64,000 nt of DNA from positions 124,001-188,000 of the forward strand of contig JAYMTL010000005.1 of the NCBI GenBank assembly GCA_036897445.1, written 5' to 3'. Below are positions 27,472-39,244 of this stretch, piece by piece. The notes beneath the pieces are model-generated. The model worked only from the letters and a program-made list of their open reading frames with translations, did no database searches and was not told the DNA's origin. Every line of letters starts with the position of its first letter. Within the stretch, counting starts at the first letter, position 1. Source of the stretch: Pelargonium tetragonum. Its lineage: Eukaryota; Streptophyta; Magnoliopsida; Geraniales; Geraniaceae. Both the position numbers and the translations under genes were made by a program.

Positions 27472-28560
27472 TATCCTGCATTCCCTTCGCTGCGGTCAGG
27501 TACAACACCATTCACTACAAGACACTTACGTAATAACTACAAGCAGCAAAAGAGGAATAGAACTATAAAGACTATATAATTAGTCTCCTATATAATAAGG
27601 AATACTATAACAAAGAATACAGGAACTCCTATCTACAAAAAGCCCAAAAAGAAGAGTACACATTAGCTACAGACTGCTACAACAGGAAGACGAAGATCCA
27701 TAAGAAAAAGAAAGAAAGCAGCTCAAAGATTAAGAAAGGGCTCTTAAGAAACAAAGTCTTATCCCTGAGGAAAGGTTTCGATATAGCTGTAAAGGAAAAA
27801 GCTACAAGGTAAGAATAGGAGTATGAGTATAACCGATAAGAAGATTATTACAGGAAGTAAGATTCTGAATAAGGGTATGAAAGGAGGTAGAGTAAGTCCA
27901 GGTTATAGGACAGTTTAGTCCTTAGGAATCTTAGGAACATTCTTATAGCTAACAAAGGTAAGGCTCATAGGAAATTCTAGGTAGAACTCTAAAGTTAAGA
28001 TAGCGGTGTGGTAGAGAGTAAGGCTACAAAGACTTAGAAAGTTATAGCTATTAAGACCTATGAGAAGAGTATAGCGTATCGGCAGATAATCCAAGTACAA
28101 GTTTTTTTATAATACTAAGACAATGAAGAATACCACCTTAATAAGACTATCTAATACACTATAGGAAGACTATAATAGCTCTATTCTATACAGTAATACA
28201 GCAGTAAGTACAATTATAATATCCGGGGATTAGAAAAAGACAGCAAGAAGACTCCTTATAAGACAAGTATAGCAGCTATCAAGATCCAGAGTCTAACTTT
28301 GAGTAAAGGGATTCAGCTGCGGAAGACTCAGAGTAGAGTTATAGCAGCTCTAGAAATTGAGAGGGTTATCGCTAATAAGAAAGGTAAGCTCCAAAAGAGT
28401 GCAGGAGAAAGTGGGTATAGGTATAAGTTAAAGCTAAGAGGAAAGCCTGTTTTATTAAAAAGTATCCTACTTAAGATTCCAATTTATTCTACAGAACCGC
28501 CTAAGGATAGCGTTTTTAGAAAAATAAGAAAGATTTCTAGTTAAATCTGATTACATTACA
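27472..28560 (+). repeat. Longest dispersed-family fragment R8 (plus), apparently two units
   Basis: The tag at 27474-27503 (TCCTGCATTCCC, then CGGTCAGGTAC) begins the fragment. An Asn/Tyr/Lys-rich stretch follows, with LQKAQKEEY at 27633-27659, then a Lys/Ser-rich part near 27690-27740 and a QSLIPEERFRY-like stretch near 27745-27790. The theme recurs further on: an Asn/Tyr-like stretch with the 18-mer shared with R6 at 28158-28175, the word at 28272-28284 shared with R9, and 28274-28310 resembling 61483-61523 in R16. After that comes a final basic stretch reading SGYRYKLKLRG near 28410-28445. The repetition suggests two related units of about 0.5 kb in tandem. Element class is unknown; it is broken in several places. 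Confidence 0.55.
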
Positions 28561-29779
28561 CATAGGCTAAGCCAGATCCATTAGAGAGATATATCTTAAC
28601 TCGGTAAAAAAGTTTCTGTTTTTGAAGCACCCTCGAGCGAGAGGCCCCTTTTTGTAACCTTTTTCTAAATCTAAAAAAGTTTTGTCTTATGAATCTAGCA
28701 GAGGACTACTCCTTGTACTTTGAGGTTATAATAATTTCAAGAACTGCCTTTAATTTGTCAAAAAACGGGATCTGCTAAATGAATTTACCTTGCTTGTGGC
28801 TTGTGAGGATATTAGTTTCTTGCTAGAGAAACCTCTTAATATACAATAACTTAAAAGTATATAGCGCAAGGGGATTGGGTCAACAAAGAATGTAATTTAT
28901 AGTATGCTACTCACAAAGTACTGCTTATATATTTGTTCTTAGGGGATTTTGAGGCCTTACGGGAAGCCCCCCTCTCGAATACTCTACTATCAAAGGCAAA
29001 AACTCTAGCGCTTTGCTCGAGCTAAGCCAGGATCACGCGGGAAGCTTTAGACTGAAAGGGATTTTTAACTGCTATAATTAAGAAGGAACTCTATTTAGAA
29101 TATATAGAGTTAGCGGAATTCTTAAAACCTTAGTTTTCAGTTCTAAAGCTCTCAACCCTCTTTTGTTTGTTTTTGTTCTAGCTTTTCCCTAGGAGCTATT
29201 GAAGGCACCACCTATTTGTCTAAAAGTTAATAACTTATGAATCTTAAAGTGCTAGAAATCAAAAAAGTTTTTGATAAGCTAATGTAAAGGGGGTCTGCCT
29301 TACCTGTAGGAAGTTTGGTTCTAGTCTTCTCAGAAATACAGGTTAAAAAAGGCGATGTTAACTCATTTCATTAAGCGTCTTCCAACACGTATACTTTATA
29401 AAGTTTCGGGTTTAAGACTAAGAAACTGAGTTCAAAGCATGAAATGTCAAATTATTTAGTATTGCACTAGTTATAGCGGGTACTCTTCATTATTAGGCGT
29501 TTTTTTACCCAGTGGATCCCTCTCTTGTACTAGGAATACCCACACTCACAAGCCAAACTCTAGAGGAGGTTCTTTTTATAAGGACTTAATTACAAATGAT
29601 TTGACTCGAGAATACAAAATTCTTACCTTATAAGTTAAGCTAGAACTAAAATCCAATTACCGGCCTTACTAGGGTCCTATCCTTCTTAATGATAATAGTA
29701 CAATGAGGTATTATCCTTAAATTGTCATTTATTATAGTAATACACATAGACAGACCCACTTTTATTTACTTCCGCATAG
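28561..29779. other. Gene-free AT-rich stretch
   Basis: Background texture; nothing else recognised. Confidence 0.6.
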
Positions 29780-29990
29780 CTTTCTTAATCCGAATCCCCT
29801 TCTCGTAAAAATTCTCTTAAGCTTCTTATCTGTACCATACCTTTACCCAGCTCCTAGAAGTAGATTCTGTATTATGAATTTCCTAGCGTTATCTTAAGAG
29901 CTATACTTATTTTAGGAGTCATATTCCTTTATATCTCTCTTGTATTTACCAGAAAACGCATTACTTCGGCCTTCTTTACTGGAAACTCCT
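29780..29990 (-). repeat. Possible family fragment (minus)
   Basis: The minus strand between about 29990 and 29850 reads as Lys/Tyr/Asp-rich pieces (KYKRDIKEYDS) resembling the Asn/Tyr/Lys-rich part of R8. No exact shared word was found, so this may be a coincidence of composition. Confidence 0.2.
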
Positions 29991-32599
29991 TAACTAAACT
30001 TTGTCTTTATCCCCTAAAAAACTTTAATTTGGAAATAAAGGGACTTGGGAGTCACTCTTCCTTACCGGCTTCCTTATTACTATTATATATAACAGAACAG
30101 GGACCTTGATATCCTTTGTACTTAGCTGAAGTTAATTCACTTTTGCTAAGCGTTTCCCCTTATACTCCGGAGCTGCCTTTATGGACTGTGGAAACATAGC
30201 GACCCTTTTAAAATAGAGAATACTGGTCAGGCGGAATCCCTTGTTAGAGACTTGAAATCCCGCATAAAATTTTACTAAACTGCTAGACCCCATAAACGAG
30301 TATTTGAAAAGGAATCCTATACCTTTTTGGACGGAAACGCCTACTAATGAATAACATATGTATCAAATTATTAATTTGAGTTGCTGAGTGTAAACCTACT
30401 AGTTATAGGGCCTTGTAATATCTATATGCTTATACATGAACGGCCTCTAACCTTCTAATGCACGAAAAAGATCCAAACTTCTATATATAAATATTCCTGT
30501 CAATTACTATAAGCAAGCCCGGTAAACTAGAATCCTTCGAGTGCGGAGTTAAAAACGTTAGGTTTATTACTTCAAGTTATACATAGAGTCCCCCCTTTTT
30601 CCTATTTCTTAATACTAACTGCTTTTGGCTCCATATATATTGGTATACCGGGGGGGTAGACCCACTTTTAGAAAACGCTTTTCTGGGTAAATATAGGAGT
30701 ATTACTCGATAATTTGTTAATTTATCCTAAAAGTAGAACAGTAGGCATACTAGATCTCTTTATAAAAGAAAAGGTCTTTTCTTTGGGCAAGTAGTAAATA
30801 GAGCGAGCAACCCTGTGCTTAAGGGGCCCTTGAGGTACTGGTTTTTTAGAATACGTTAAGAAAGGGGCCTTGATAAACGTAGTATTTTTATTGCGGTTTT
30901 ACTTAAGCGAATTCGGGGTTACTAAGAGAGGAAGTGGGGTTAAAGAAGTCCCTATATGATGTTATGTTTGAGAAGCTGGAGGTATCGAAGATTAAGAATT
31001 TTGGGTTGAGAGTCTAGTGTTAACACTATAAGCAGGGCTTGCTAGAAATTCCTTCTGGATTTTGAAGAAAGATAGAAACTCTTATTAGTTAGAATTCCGA
31101 GTAAGTAAGACCCTCTCGTTTAAGTATGTAAAAGAATTTACAGAATTGAGGGCAAAAGTTGAACTGTTTAACAAAAAAAGATTTTTGGGTTTGGAAGTTT
31201 TAAGGACCCCTAAATTTTGAGTATCGTAAATAATAGTAATGAGTTGCCTAAATCTAAATAATAATAGGGGTCCCGAAAAGTGACTGCTGACCGAAGGTTG
31301 AGGCTTGACATTTATTATATAAAAGGGACAAATCTCACTAAATCCGAATCTCTTGAAGAAGGACTCTGGTGCTTAACATATACTTTGACTTTGTGTTCTC
31401 TTATATCTTCTTGTTCTTGGCCCCTAAAGCGGATCCCTTAGTGAAAAATTCCCTATCAAAGGGGTAATTATAAAGGGTTTTTATTACGCGAAGGTGTAGC
31501 ATGGGAGAGAATCCTTACCTATTACTGGGCCTCTATAGAACTAAAAGTATATTTAAATTGAGAGACTTTTAGATATTCTTAAAAAATCTTCCTGTGTTAT
31601 AAATTCCATTGGAAGTATATTGAATCTCATTACTTCCTAACATTGATGAATTAGAAAGAAAGGATATGAAGGCTACTCATTCAAAGGGGGTTCCGTTTAT
31701 AAGGCTTTTGGTTGCCCAGTAGGGGTTATCTTACTCCACGATTTTTCTACTTGACTAGTGCACACTTTTGAGACCGTAATTTAAATCTCTTCTTGAATTG
31801 GGGTAATACTAGCATAACTTGGTAATAATAATAAAACTCGATGCTTTTTAATCTAAGCGCTACTAATATTATTAATTCTTATTTTTAATAATAATAACGA
31901 TTACTATTTAGTTTAGGCATTCTTTTTATATCCCCCTTTCTTTATAAGTTAAAAATGAACCAAGCCGTGAAAAACAAAGGAAAACTTAAATTAATACCAT
32001 AGCACTCCCTTAACTTTGTTATTCGCTTATAGCAAGGAAAGCTAAAGTTAATGAGTATCTGTACTAAACACCCTGGATTACCACCTATACTTAATAATAA
32101 CTATAAACGGACTCAGCCAGAGTGGGAAGGTTTTTTTGCTCTTAAAGTAGTATCTATTTAATCTAGACAAGGTGTACTTCTACTTACTACTAAGATATTT
32201 AGTACAAAACTTAAGAGGAAACCCTGCTTTTTTTGTAAGCTCTATAAAGTAAGACTTCTTGGATGGAATGCGCCTTGTATTTGTCGTCCAATTATAAATA
32301 ATCTTTTTCTGAGCTTTCTTTGTCATTTTCCTATACATGAGATGTGATTCCGCAAAAACCCGAGGCCGACTTTTTCACTAAAATTATTTAAAAAAACTTC
32401 CAAAGTATAAGCGAATCCCCCGGTCAAAGGCTTTGGAAGGCTCCCTAATTAAAATTTTTTTGTTAATAAAAGCCTTTCCTCGAGTTAAAGTCAAAAGCAA
32501 TAAAGCTCTTTCTTTATATAAAGGGCACCCACCCCGGTTTATTTAACAAGAAAAACCTAAAGAAATTCTTAATTCAATTAAGAAATACAAATAAAAGAA
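29991..32599. other. Gene-free AT-rich stretch with an A/T-rich patch
   Basis: No coding-like or RNA content was recognised. About 31806-31915 is a patch of AAT/ATT-type words (for example AATAATAATAA) that looks like a decayed simple repeat. Confidence 0.55.
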
Positions 32600-32890
32600 T
32601 CCTAAGTCTTTAGTTTTTCTGTATCCCTTGTTTCTTGATAGCTGCTTTCTTACCGGTCTTCTTAACCTTACCTGTACTTTGTTACTCTTCTTCTGTAGCC
32701 TTAGTGTTACTGTTTTACCCTAACCCCTATATCTGTCTCGCCTTCTTTAGCCTTGCGCTCTTGTAGCTACTGTAGTGTAGTCCTTGTATTTGTATTACCT
32801 GTCTTGATAGGTGGGATATATTGTCTTGAGCTCTTATTATATTTCTTAGTATAGAGATAGAAGTGTATGGTAGCTTTTAAACCTAACGAA
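32600..32890 (-). repeat. Degenerate dispersed-family fragment R9 (minus)
   Basis: The word GCAGCTATCAAGA on the minus strand (32633-32645) is exactly the plus-strand word at 28272-28284 in R8. On the minus strand it follows a Lys/Thr/Gly-rich stretch (VKKTGKKAAIKKQ), as the R8 copy follows KKTPYK. Further along, about 32830-32750, a Gln/Glu/Lys-rich stretch (LQERKAKEGE) is visible. This is a truncated opposite-strand copy, broken. Confidence 0.5.
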
Positions 32891-33899
32891 AGAGTAATTA
32901 AAACTTTCATTTTTATCTTATTCAGGATTTAGGTAAGGGACTATACTCTAGAAGTGATATCCTGCATACTCTGTTAAAGAAAATTGTTAGAAAAAATGTC
33001 ATATATATATAATTACAAAAAGTGTAGGGGGATAGGACCGACATATTATAAAATCCTGAATTAAGGGCTATTTAAAGAGCTATGGATATCAAGCTCCGCT
33101 TTTATATCTTGAGAAGCGATTTATGTAACTCTGAGACTTATGTTTGACTTTGATACTTTAACCCGCGTATGTTGTAATTTTAGGAATGTTTACTAATTGA
33201 ATTGTTTATGGAAGCCCGTGCGCTTTAAGACTTTATATTATAAGGCGCTACCTACGTTGTAGATATTTATACTGTTCTGTATATTTAGAGTGAAACAAGA
33301 TCCCTTCTATAAGTTTATAAGAAAGAGAGGGCTGGCTCATAAAAAACAAAGCCTCTCTTGTGTTTAGTTAAAAGGAATGCCTTGAGTCAACCCCACACTA
33401 AACTTTTAGTTTAGAAGAAATGCGATAACTAACCTAAAAATCCTACTGATATGGACGAGAAGCTCAAGAGTTGTCCATTAAATGAAATCTGATCAGGAGA
33501 AGCTAAACCCCATATAAGAATAACTAAGAATAGGACCAAGCAATTATAGTAAGAAAGCAAATTAGTATCGCAGCTACTCTAAGGAAGTGGTCCCTAGTTT
33601 ATACTCATTTTATCTTAGAAAGGAGTTTGCACTTTGGTATTAATTTCGTCAATTAGAGTCTTTTTAAACATAAATAAAAGGGCCCAGATAGTTTTCCCTT
33701 AAAAACTTGTTTATAAGGTAGCTAAGCGAACACAAAAAAGGCTTCTTAGTTAGATAGTAACTCCGGTCTTGTTTAGTTTCATCTTCAATCCTAAATTTGG
33801 TATCCTTTATTCCTAAATTCAAGTTTAAGTTAAATTGGCCTTCTAAGATTAATTTGTAGACTCGTTTCAGGTAGGGGGATTCGAATGTAAGAAAATACT
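32891..33899. other. Gene-free AT-rich stretch
   Basis: It includes a short alternating AT run at 33001-33010. Nothing else was recognised. Confidence 0.55.
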
Positions 33900-34450
33900 A
33901 ATTAGGAACTGCAGGCAGTACTGCATCCTTCTTAGGAGCTAGACCTGAACTCTTCTTCCTCTTGTTAGGGTTCCCTGTAGCTAGTCTATTATTCTTATTC
34001 TATAGATTGTAAGTAAGATAGTAAGGAAATAGTTATAGTTATAGAAGATAGTTTATTAAAGTAAGTATAAGTATAGAGATAGTCTTATAGTATTAGTATT
34101 GTTTTAGTTGTTATTGTTTTAAGTTTTAAGGTATATCCCTCTTGTATTATAGGTATACTTATTTGCACTATAAAACCCAAATTACCTTGCTCTTTAGAGC
34201 TAGACTTCTTTCTCTTTGCATTGTTTGTATTATTGTAGCTTTAGTCTTCTTCTCATGGATATGCCAATGTGCGCTATGAGGATTCTTGTTGCCTGGACCT
34301 ATCATCTTCCTGTAGCTTACTATACTTATTGTATTATATTCTTATTAGTTATAGTATCTTAACTTCGTGTTATTAAGGTTAATAGACAATAATTAGAATA
34401 TATTGTATAGAAGTTAATTGTATTAGTAGTTCTTTTAAAAGTATACTCCT
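33900..34450 (-). repeat. Degenerate dispersed-family fragment R10 (minus)
   Basis: The minus-strand sequence of 34298-34318 reads KLQEDDR. It resembles 35432-35450 in R11 (KLQEDK) and LQKAQKEEY in R8. Further along the minus strand are NAKRKKSSSKEQ (about 34215-34180), matching the KKKESSSK part of R8, and a basic stretch PNKRKKSSGLAPKK (about 33985-33930). The order (Gln/Glu-rich, then Lys/Ser-rich) is conserved with R8. This is a partial, broken copy. Confidence 0.5.
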
Positions 34451-34570
34451 ATTACTTAGTTGTTACTCTTATTTAATAGAGAGGTATACGAAAAATATGG
34501 ATAGTTATTCTTTTTTGATTCCTTATTTTAAGCAACTCAAAAATTATATGGTAAAACTATAATTAATTAC

Positions 34571-34720
34571 AAGCTGTAGAACTAATGGAAAGAAATTATA
34601 GAAACTTTGACGTTGTTTGCTTTCATCTGTAAACCTTATTTTATGAACTTTTACTGGAGAAAATTAAATTAAAAGAGACACTTTGGGAGTATAAAGAACC
34701 GAGGTTAAAGTTTTTAGGTA
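34571..34720 (+). repeat. Local repeat pair, copy 1
   Basis: A 22-base word at 34571-34592 (starting AAGCTGTAGAAC) recurs exactly at 34947-34968. A second matching block, 34689-34710 (GTATAAAGAACCGAGG...), corresponds to 35020-35042 with two transitions and one single-base indel. The spacing differs by about 45 bases between the copies. A 22-base exact match is not expected by chance in 64 kb. No coding signal or terminal structure is visible, and it differs from the R family. Confidence 0.75.
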
Positions 34721-34946
34721 TTCCTGAGTTTTCGGTTTAATTACATTACCTCTTTTTTTGTAGCAAAGTAATTTAAAAACAAGTAAATCAGAGTCGGGAA
34801 TTACCGCTTAACAAGGGAATTGCTATAAACCAAGACTTTCTAGTAGGTAAGTAAGCTATCTTCCCTGCGGTTCCTAAGTAAGGAAGTTCTCTAGTAGCCT
34901 AACCAAGTATAAGGAAAATCTTAACAAAAAAGGAGTTTTTTCCAGT

Positions 34947-35050
34947 AAGCTGTAGAACTAATGGAAAGGTAAGATCTTCTATTGTCCAATTCCCGAGACT
35001 TCCTTTTTTGGAGAGTGTAGTATAAAGAACTAAGGCTTAAAGCTAAGAAA
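34947..35050 (+). repeat. Local repeat pair, copy 2
   Basis: It is the partner of 34571-34720, in the same orientation 376 bases downstream, and shorter by about 45 bases between its two matching blocks. This could be a local duplication or two copies of a short interspersed repeat. Confidence 0.75.
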
Positions 35051-35389
35051 ATTCAGTAAAATAAATCTAAAGAGGGTTATATTTAAACGTAAAATTGACT
35101 TTCTATTTTCTTAACATTTTAACATGTTGAAATAAAATAAAGTACTAGGGTCTCTCTCAAAAACTTATAGGAGCTTGGGTATCAAACCCTATGTAATGTA
35201 TAAAAATCCGACTTCCTTCCTACTAAAGTTTTTAACCTGGAATAGCTAGAATAGGAAATACTTATTTATAGTCGTGTAAATATGTACTTTATACTGTCTT
35301 TGTATACCCCTATCCGGTGAATCCTAATCTAATAAAAGCAGGCACGAGCCTTAAAATCAAGAAATAACCGGGATAATAACTAATTCGAG

Positions 35390-35600
35390 CCCCTATCCCA
35401 ATACATACCTATGAGCTACTATAATAAGTATAAGCTTCAAGAAGACAAAGATAGTGAAACAGAGTAACAGTTGAGGATGTTTTATGAGATTAGAACCCTT
35501 GCAGCTAATGTGTTCTGCACTCTCTAGCTTTGGAGTTGCTGTATTCTGATTAAAAGGATAAGAAAGAAATAGGTATAGAGTAAAGCGCGTTAGCTAGACA
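35390..35600 (+). repeat. Degenerate dispersed-family fragment R11 (plus)
   Basis: The sequence at 35432-35450 (AAGCTTCAAGAAGACAAAG) resembles the minus strand of 34298-34318 in R10 and reads KLQEDKDSETE. The following 100 bases read partly as FYEIRTLAANVF, with an end containing GTATTCTGATTAAA like 6307-6330 in R1. It is short, broken and of unknown class. Confidence 0.4.
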
Positions 35601-38600
35601 TAGATGAAAAAAGAATTTTTTGTTTTAAAGATTCTTAACAAGGGGGCTTTGTTACGGGCCGCGATATACCGGTAAATTTGCAAGTCTAATTTTTACCGAT
35701 GGATTTCTTTTACTTTGCAGGATCTAATTCCCTAAATAAAAGTCAAATTCTGCTTTGTAGTAATTTATAGTTTTAGGTTAGTGAGTTGCTTTTTTTACAG
35801 TAAGCAAATAAGGTAAAAACCAGATTTAAGAAAAATAAGATTTGGTCGGGGAGCGGAGGGCCGCTAATAAAGTCTAACTTAGGTATGGATTTGGAACTTC
35901 ATTATTAACAACGTAATATACTGTAAATAGGCACCGACGGAGTTCTGAGCTTATCTTTCAAACCTAAGGCGTGCTTTATAATAAAGTGTCTTCTCTATTT
36001 TTTTACTATAACTCAAGGAAAAACTACAAAAGCAAAAAAGAGAGGTCTATTAAATCAATTTATGTTACAGATATCGATCAAGCAGAAGACTCATGTATTC
36101 CTAAGAACTAGCCCAACTCTATTCATTTTTGATATAGGAGAAACCCCGACTCCCTTCTTATAGCTATAAGTGTCTATAGCTTACATATTACGTTAACGAG
36201 AAGCTCATACTAGCCTGACAAGGGGATTGCCGGTAAAAGGATTAAGAGAGCACGCTAAAACTAAGAAACTAAGGTATAAATCCTTTTCTTTCTCTATCAA
36301 GGATTTACACCTACTTTTCAAGGTATAACTAAAATTTAGAAGTAAAGGCATTCAAGGCGACAAGGTCAGAGTTTCTTTTGCGTTTCTAAGGATCTCGTTC
36401 GAGATGTTAGGTAGTGTAACTAAAGCTAAATCCCTGCGGGGCCTGGTAGAACTAAGGTTAAGGTTAAAGTCTGTTTTATTGTGTTCCTTTAGTTTCCAGG
36501 GTTTCCAATTACCGAAAAAGAAAGGCCTTGAAGGACCTGAAGGAATTAAACGAAAGCCCAAGGGAATCCTCTCGTGTTTCTGGTTTTTAAGTAAGAGCTT
36601 TCCCTTTATGGGTTAACGTTAGGTAAGTAAGCTAGGTTGAGAAGTCAAGCCTATACCCTTTAGTTTGTCTTACGAATTTGTTCTATATTGTTCAGGATCT
36701 GTTATTTTTTTGGAATCTTAATGGTCCGGAGTAGCCTTGACTCAAGAAAGTAGATAACTAAAATAGTAAGGGGAGCCTTTGTTAAGTACCACCCCCCTGA
36801 TTTAAAAGATTACCTTGCCTTGTGCATTTACCCGCCTCAGGCAACCCGCGTTCATTAACGCATTGAATAGTTTGGAAGCAATTGCCCCACCGAGGTGACA
36901 GTCTCTTTAGTTAGTAAGATTTTCCTCTACAAAGAATTTTAATAAACGGAAAAAGGTCCCTTTATAAACCCGAATTTCTTACTACTTCAATCAAAATTAT
37001 GCTTGGCAAATCAAAATTGGAAGCCGCGCTCTTGGTTCGAATACTATTCGTAGTAAGTTGTGGTCAAAAGGAGTTCCCGTACAAGACTCTGTTAAAAAGA
37101 GATCCCCCTGACCTGAATAAAACCTTCCCAATTAGTACAACTCTTCCAAGATAAGATCTACACATTAGCTATTTTAAGAGCTCTACCAGAACACCTCTAT
37201 GTCAGGAATTCTAGAGAATTAAAAAAGGAAACTTAAGAGGGCTTTAGCAATTCTATTTTTAGAAGCGAGCCATACTGTTACGCTATTTAGTTTCATTTCT
37301 TTCAGTTAAAAGATTTTACCTATTTCTTATTAGTACCCCTTTTACTTCGAAAATTGTACAGAATGTTTACAATTCTATTTAGATATATTTTTCGTTTTAA
37401 TCCAAAGCCGTTAACCGGATTTTGTAATGGGGTCTGATAGAACCTTTCTCTTATGTAAACTTTTTAATAGAAAAGTACTCGCAAAGTTCCGGTTTCAAAA
37501 GTCTCCTTTATTAAAGTTCTACTTACTAAGCGCGGACTTACTTCAAAATTCAATCTTCTATTCTTTAAGAACCTTGCTTAACAAGGTAAAGACACTTAAA
37601 ATAGTGCTAGAATTTGTAAACTACAGTAGGTTTGTCTGCGATGTTATAAGACAGAACTAAAGACCTTACATTATCCGCCTCCTTTTTCCCTTCCTATGAA
37701 AATTCCAAGAACAAGAAGAACTTTTTCCTTTGGCTAGAGTCCTTGATAAGATAATATAAACCGCTTAGGTGTTAGGTATAGAAAGAAAAATTCCTTTTGT
37801 ACTAATCCTGGCAAAAAACCTATTTTTTTAAGACCCAAAAAAATTTAGTGGGGCCCAGAAAAGTATGTAATTTCTATTAGGACTGAAGTTAAATAGGTAT
37901 TGCTTGGAAAAATCCCGAGTAATAAAAGTATAGGATATAGTTCAATGCATTTACGAGATATTCCGGACCAGATTAAAAAGACTGAGATTGATTCGTAAGT
38001 AAGGCGCTTTTATATATCAGGGTTCCTTAGTTATCAAGAGAAGTGTACCAAGGAAATTATATGCTTTACCGAATTTAAACTGTTATTGGATTTTGCAGGG
38101 AACCCCTAATGAAGGAAAAGTCTTACTTTTAAGTTAGGTATCCTGTCTCTGATTTCTAGGCTAGATACTAGATACAGAAAAGACTTAGGTTATAAATATG
38201 CCTTGTGATAAAAATTCTAAATAGATATTCATGGGTTACAAGAGTCTTTCTGTACTATACTAAATAGAAACCCTTTTTCTGTAAGAAGTTCTTTTCCTTT
38301 TAATACCATTCCAAATTACAGGATCCTCTTGATTGTAATTCCTATAAACTTCTTCTAATTTTCAGCTCTATCTTTCCAACCAGGCTTGTACTTGTTTTTG
38401 TAGCTTACTCCCTATAGAGACTTGATACCTTTTTATTAGTTAGTAATTAAATAGTTAGTAAGGCGTATTCCCCAACTTTTTCTTATCGGTAAAAGAGGAG
38501 GAAAGTCTAATTGTATCAAGGGTAAGTTAGTCTTACTGGAACCTAGTGAAGGAGGTTAGCGCAAAAATCCTTTTAGTTAGTACATACACTATGACAATAC

Positions 38601-38896
38601 CAACGGGAAAAGCTTCCTTTTTTTATAACTTGGACTTCATTACTTAAACAAAAACCCTTATTAAAAACGGGCACGTAAAGGAGAAGAAAACCAGACTTCT
38701 ACACTTACTTTAGACCTCTTATACTTTTAATCCAGAATTTATAACAGGAAATACAAGAGCAACAAAACCTAGACCTACTTTAAGATAAGAGCTGCTTCTA
38801 CTTTCATTTTATTAGATATATCTGTTTTTCATTGCCAATGCCAGATACTCCTTTTTCCTAACCAAAAACTCGCTTTAATCTCGTAAACTATTATGA
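35601..38896. other. Gene-free AT-rich stretch
   Basis: The region 36350-36620 is open in two overlapping frames on opposite strands, but neither product is recognisable and both are within chance length. A B-box-like GGTTCGAAT at 37034-37042 is preceded by a tRNA-D-arm-like stretch but lacks room for an anticodon arm. Nothing else was recognised. Confidence 0.5.
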
Positions 38897-38965
38897 CTTA
38901 CTATAAGGCTTGAACCAAGGACACCCGCTAATTTGATGCAATGCTCTACCTTACCAAAACAGAAA
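38897..38965 (-). pseudogene. Decayed tRNA-like sequence (minus)
   Basis: On the minus strand, GGTAGAGC (38943-38950), the usual 3' half of a tRNA D-arm, lies 35 bases upstream of the T-loop GTTC in GGTTCAA (38910-38916). That is exactly the class I tRNA spacing. The bases between (ATTGCATC...GCGGGTGTCC) look like an anticodon arm and variable loop. The stems no longer pair well (two of five T-stem pairs are lost) and the acceptor stem cannot be drawn, so this is a relic and not a working tRNA. The isoacceptor cannot be assigned. Confidence 0.4.
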
Positions 38966-39244
38966 TTCAATCTTTTGTACAGATTCTGATATTGTGCTAT
39001 GGTATTCAGCCTAAAGCAAAAGCATTTAATAAAGACCCCACCCTATCTTTCTTTATCGGGATTAAAACTGAACCCTTAAAAGTAAAGGAAATAAGGGATC
39101 TTTGTTGGTATATAATACCTTCCTTTTTTAGTCCTCCTACCTAGGCCCCTACAAATATTCCAAACGCATTTTAGTAAGAAACCCGGAGTATTGCTTGTAT
39201 CTAAACCCCGAGGACTCTTTCCACAAAGCGAAATCCCGGCGAAT

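Noticed and set aside
32600-32890. Possible C-terminal tail of a Tc1/mariner-type (pogo/Fot1) transposase, from a Gln/Glu/Lys-rich stretch
   Set aside because: Such tails are low-complexity and not diagnostic. No DDE catalytic region or terminal inverted repeats were found nearby.
36352-36616. Overlapping open frames of about 70 codons on both strands
   Set aside because: Simultaneous openness on both strands reflects locally low TpA content and is not evidence of a gene; neither product is recognisable.
37005-37056. tRNA-Leu-like D-arm followed by GGTTCGAAT
   Set aside because: Only about five bases separate the two parts, so there is no anticodon arm. GGTTCRA words occur about as often in the window as chance predicts (roughly a dozen).
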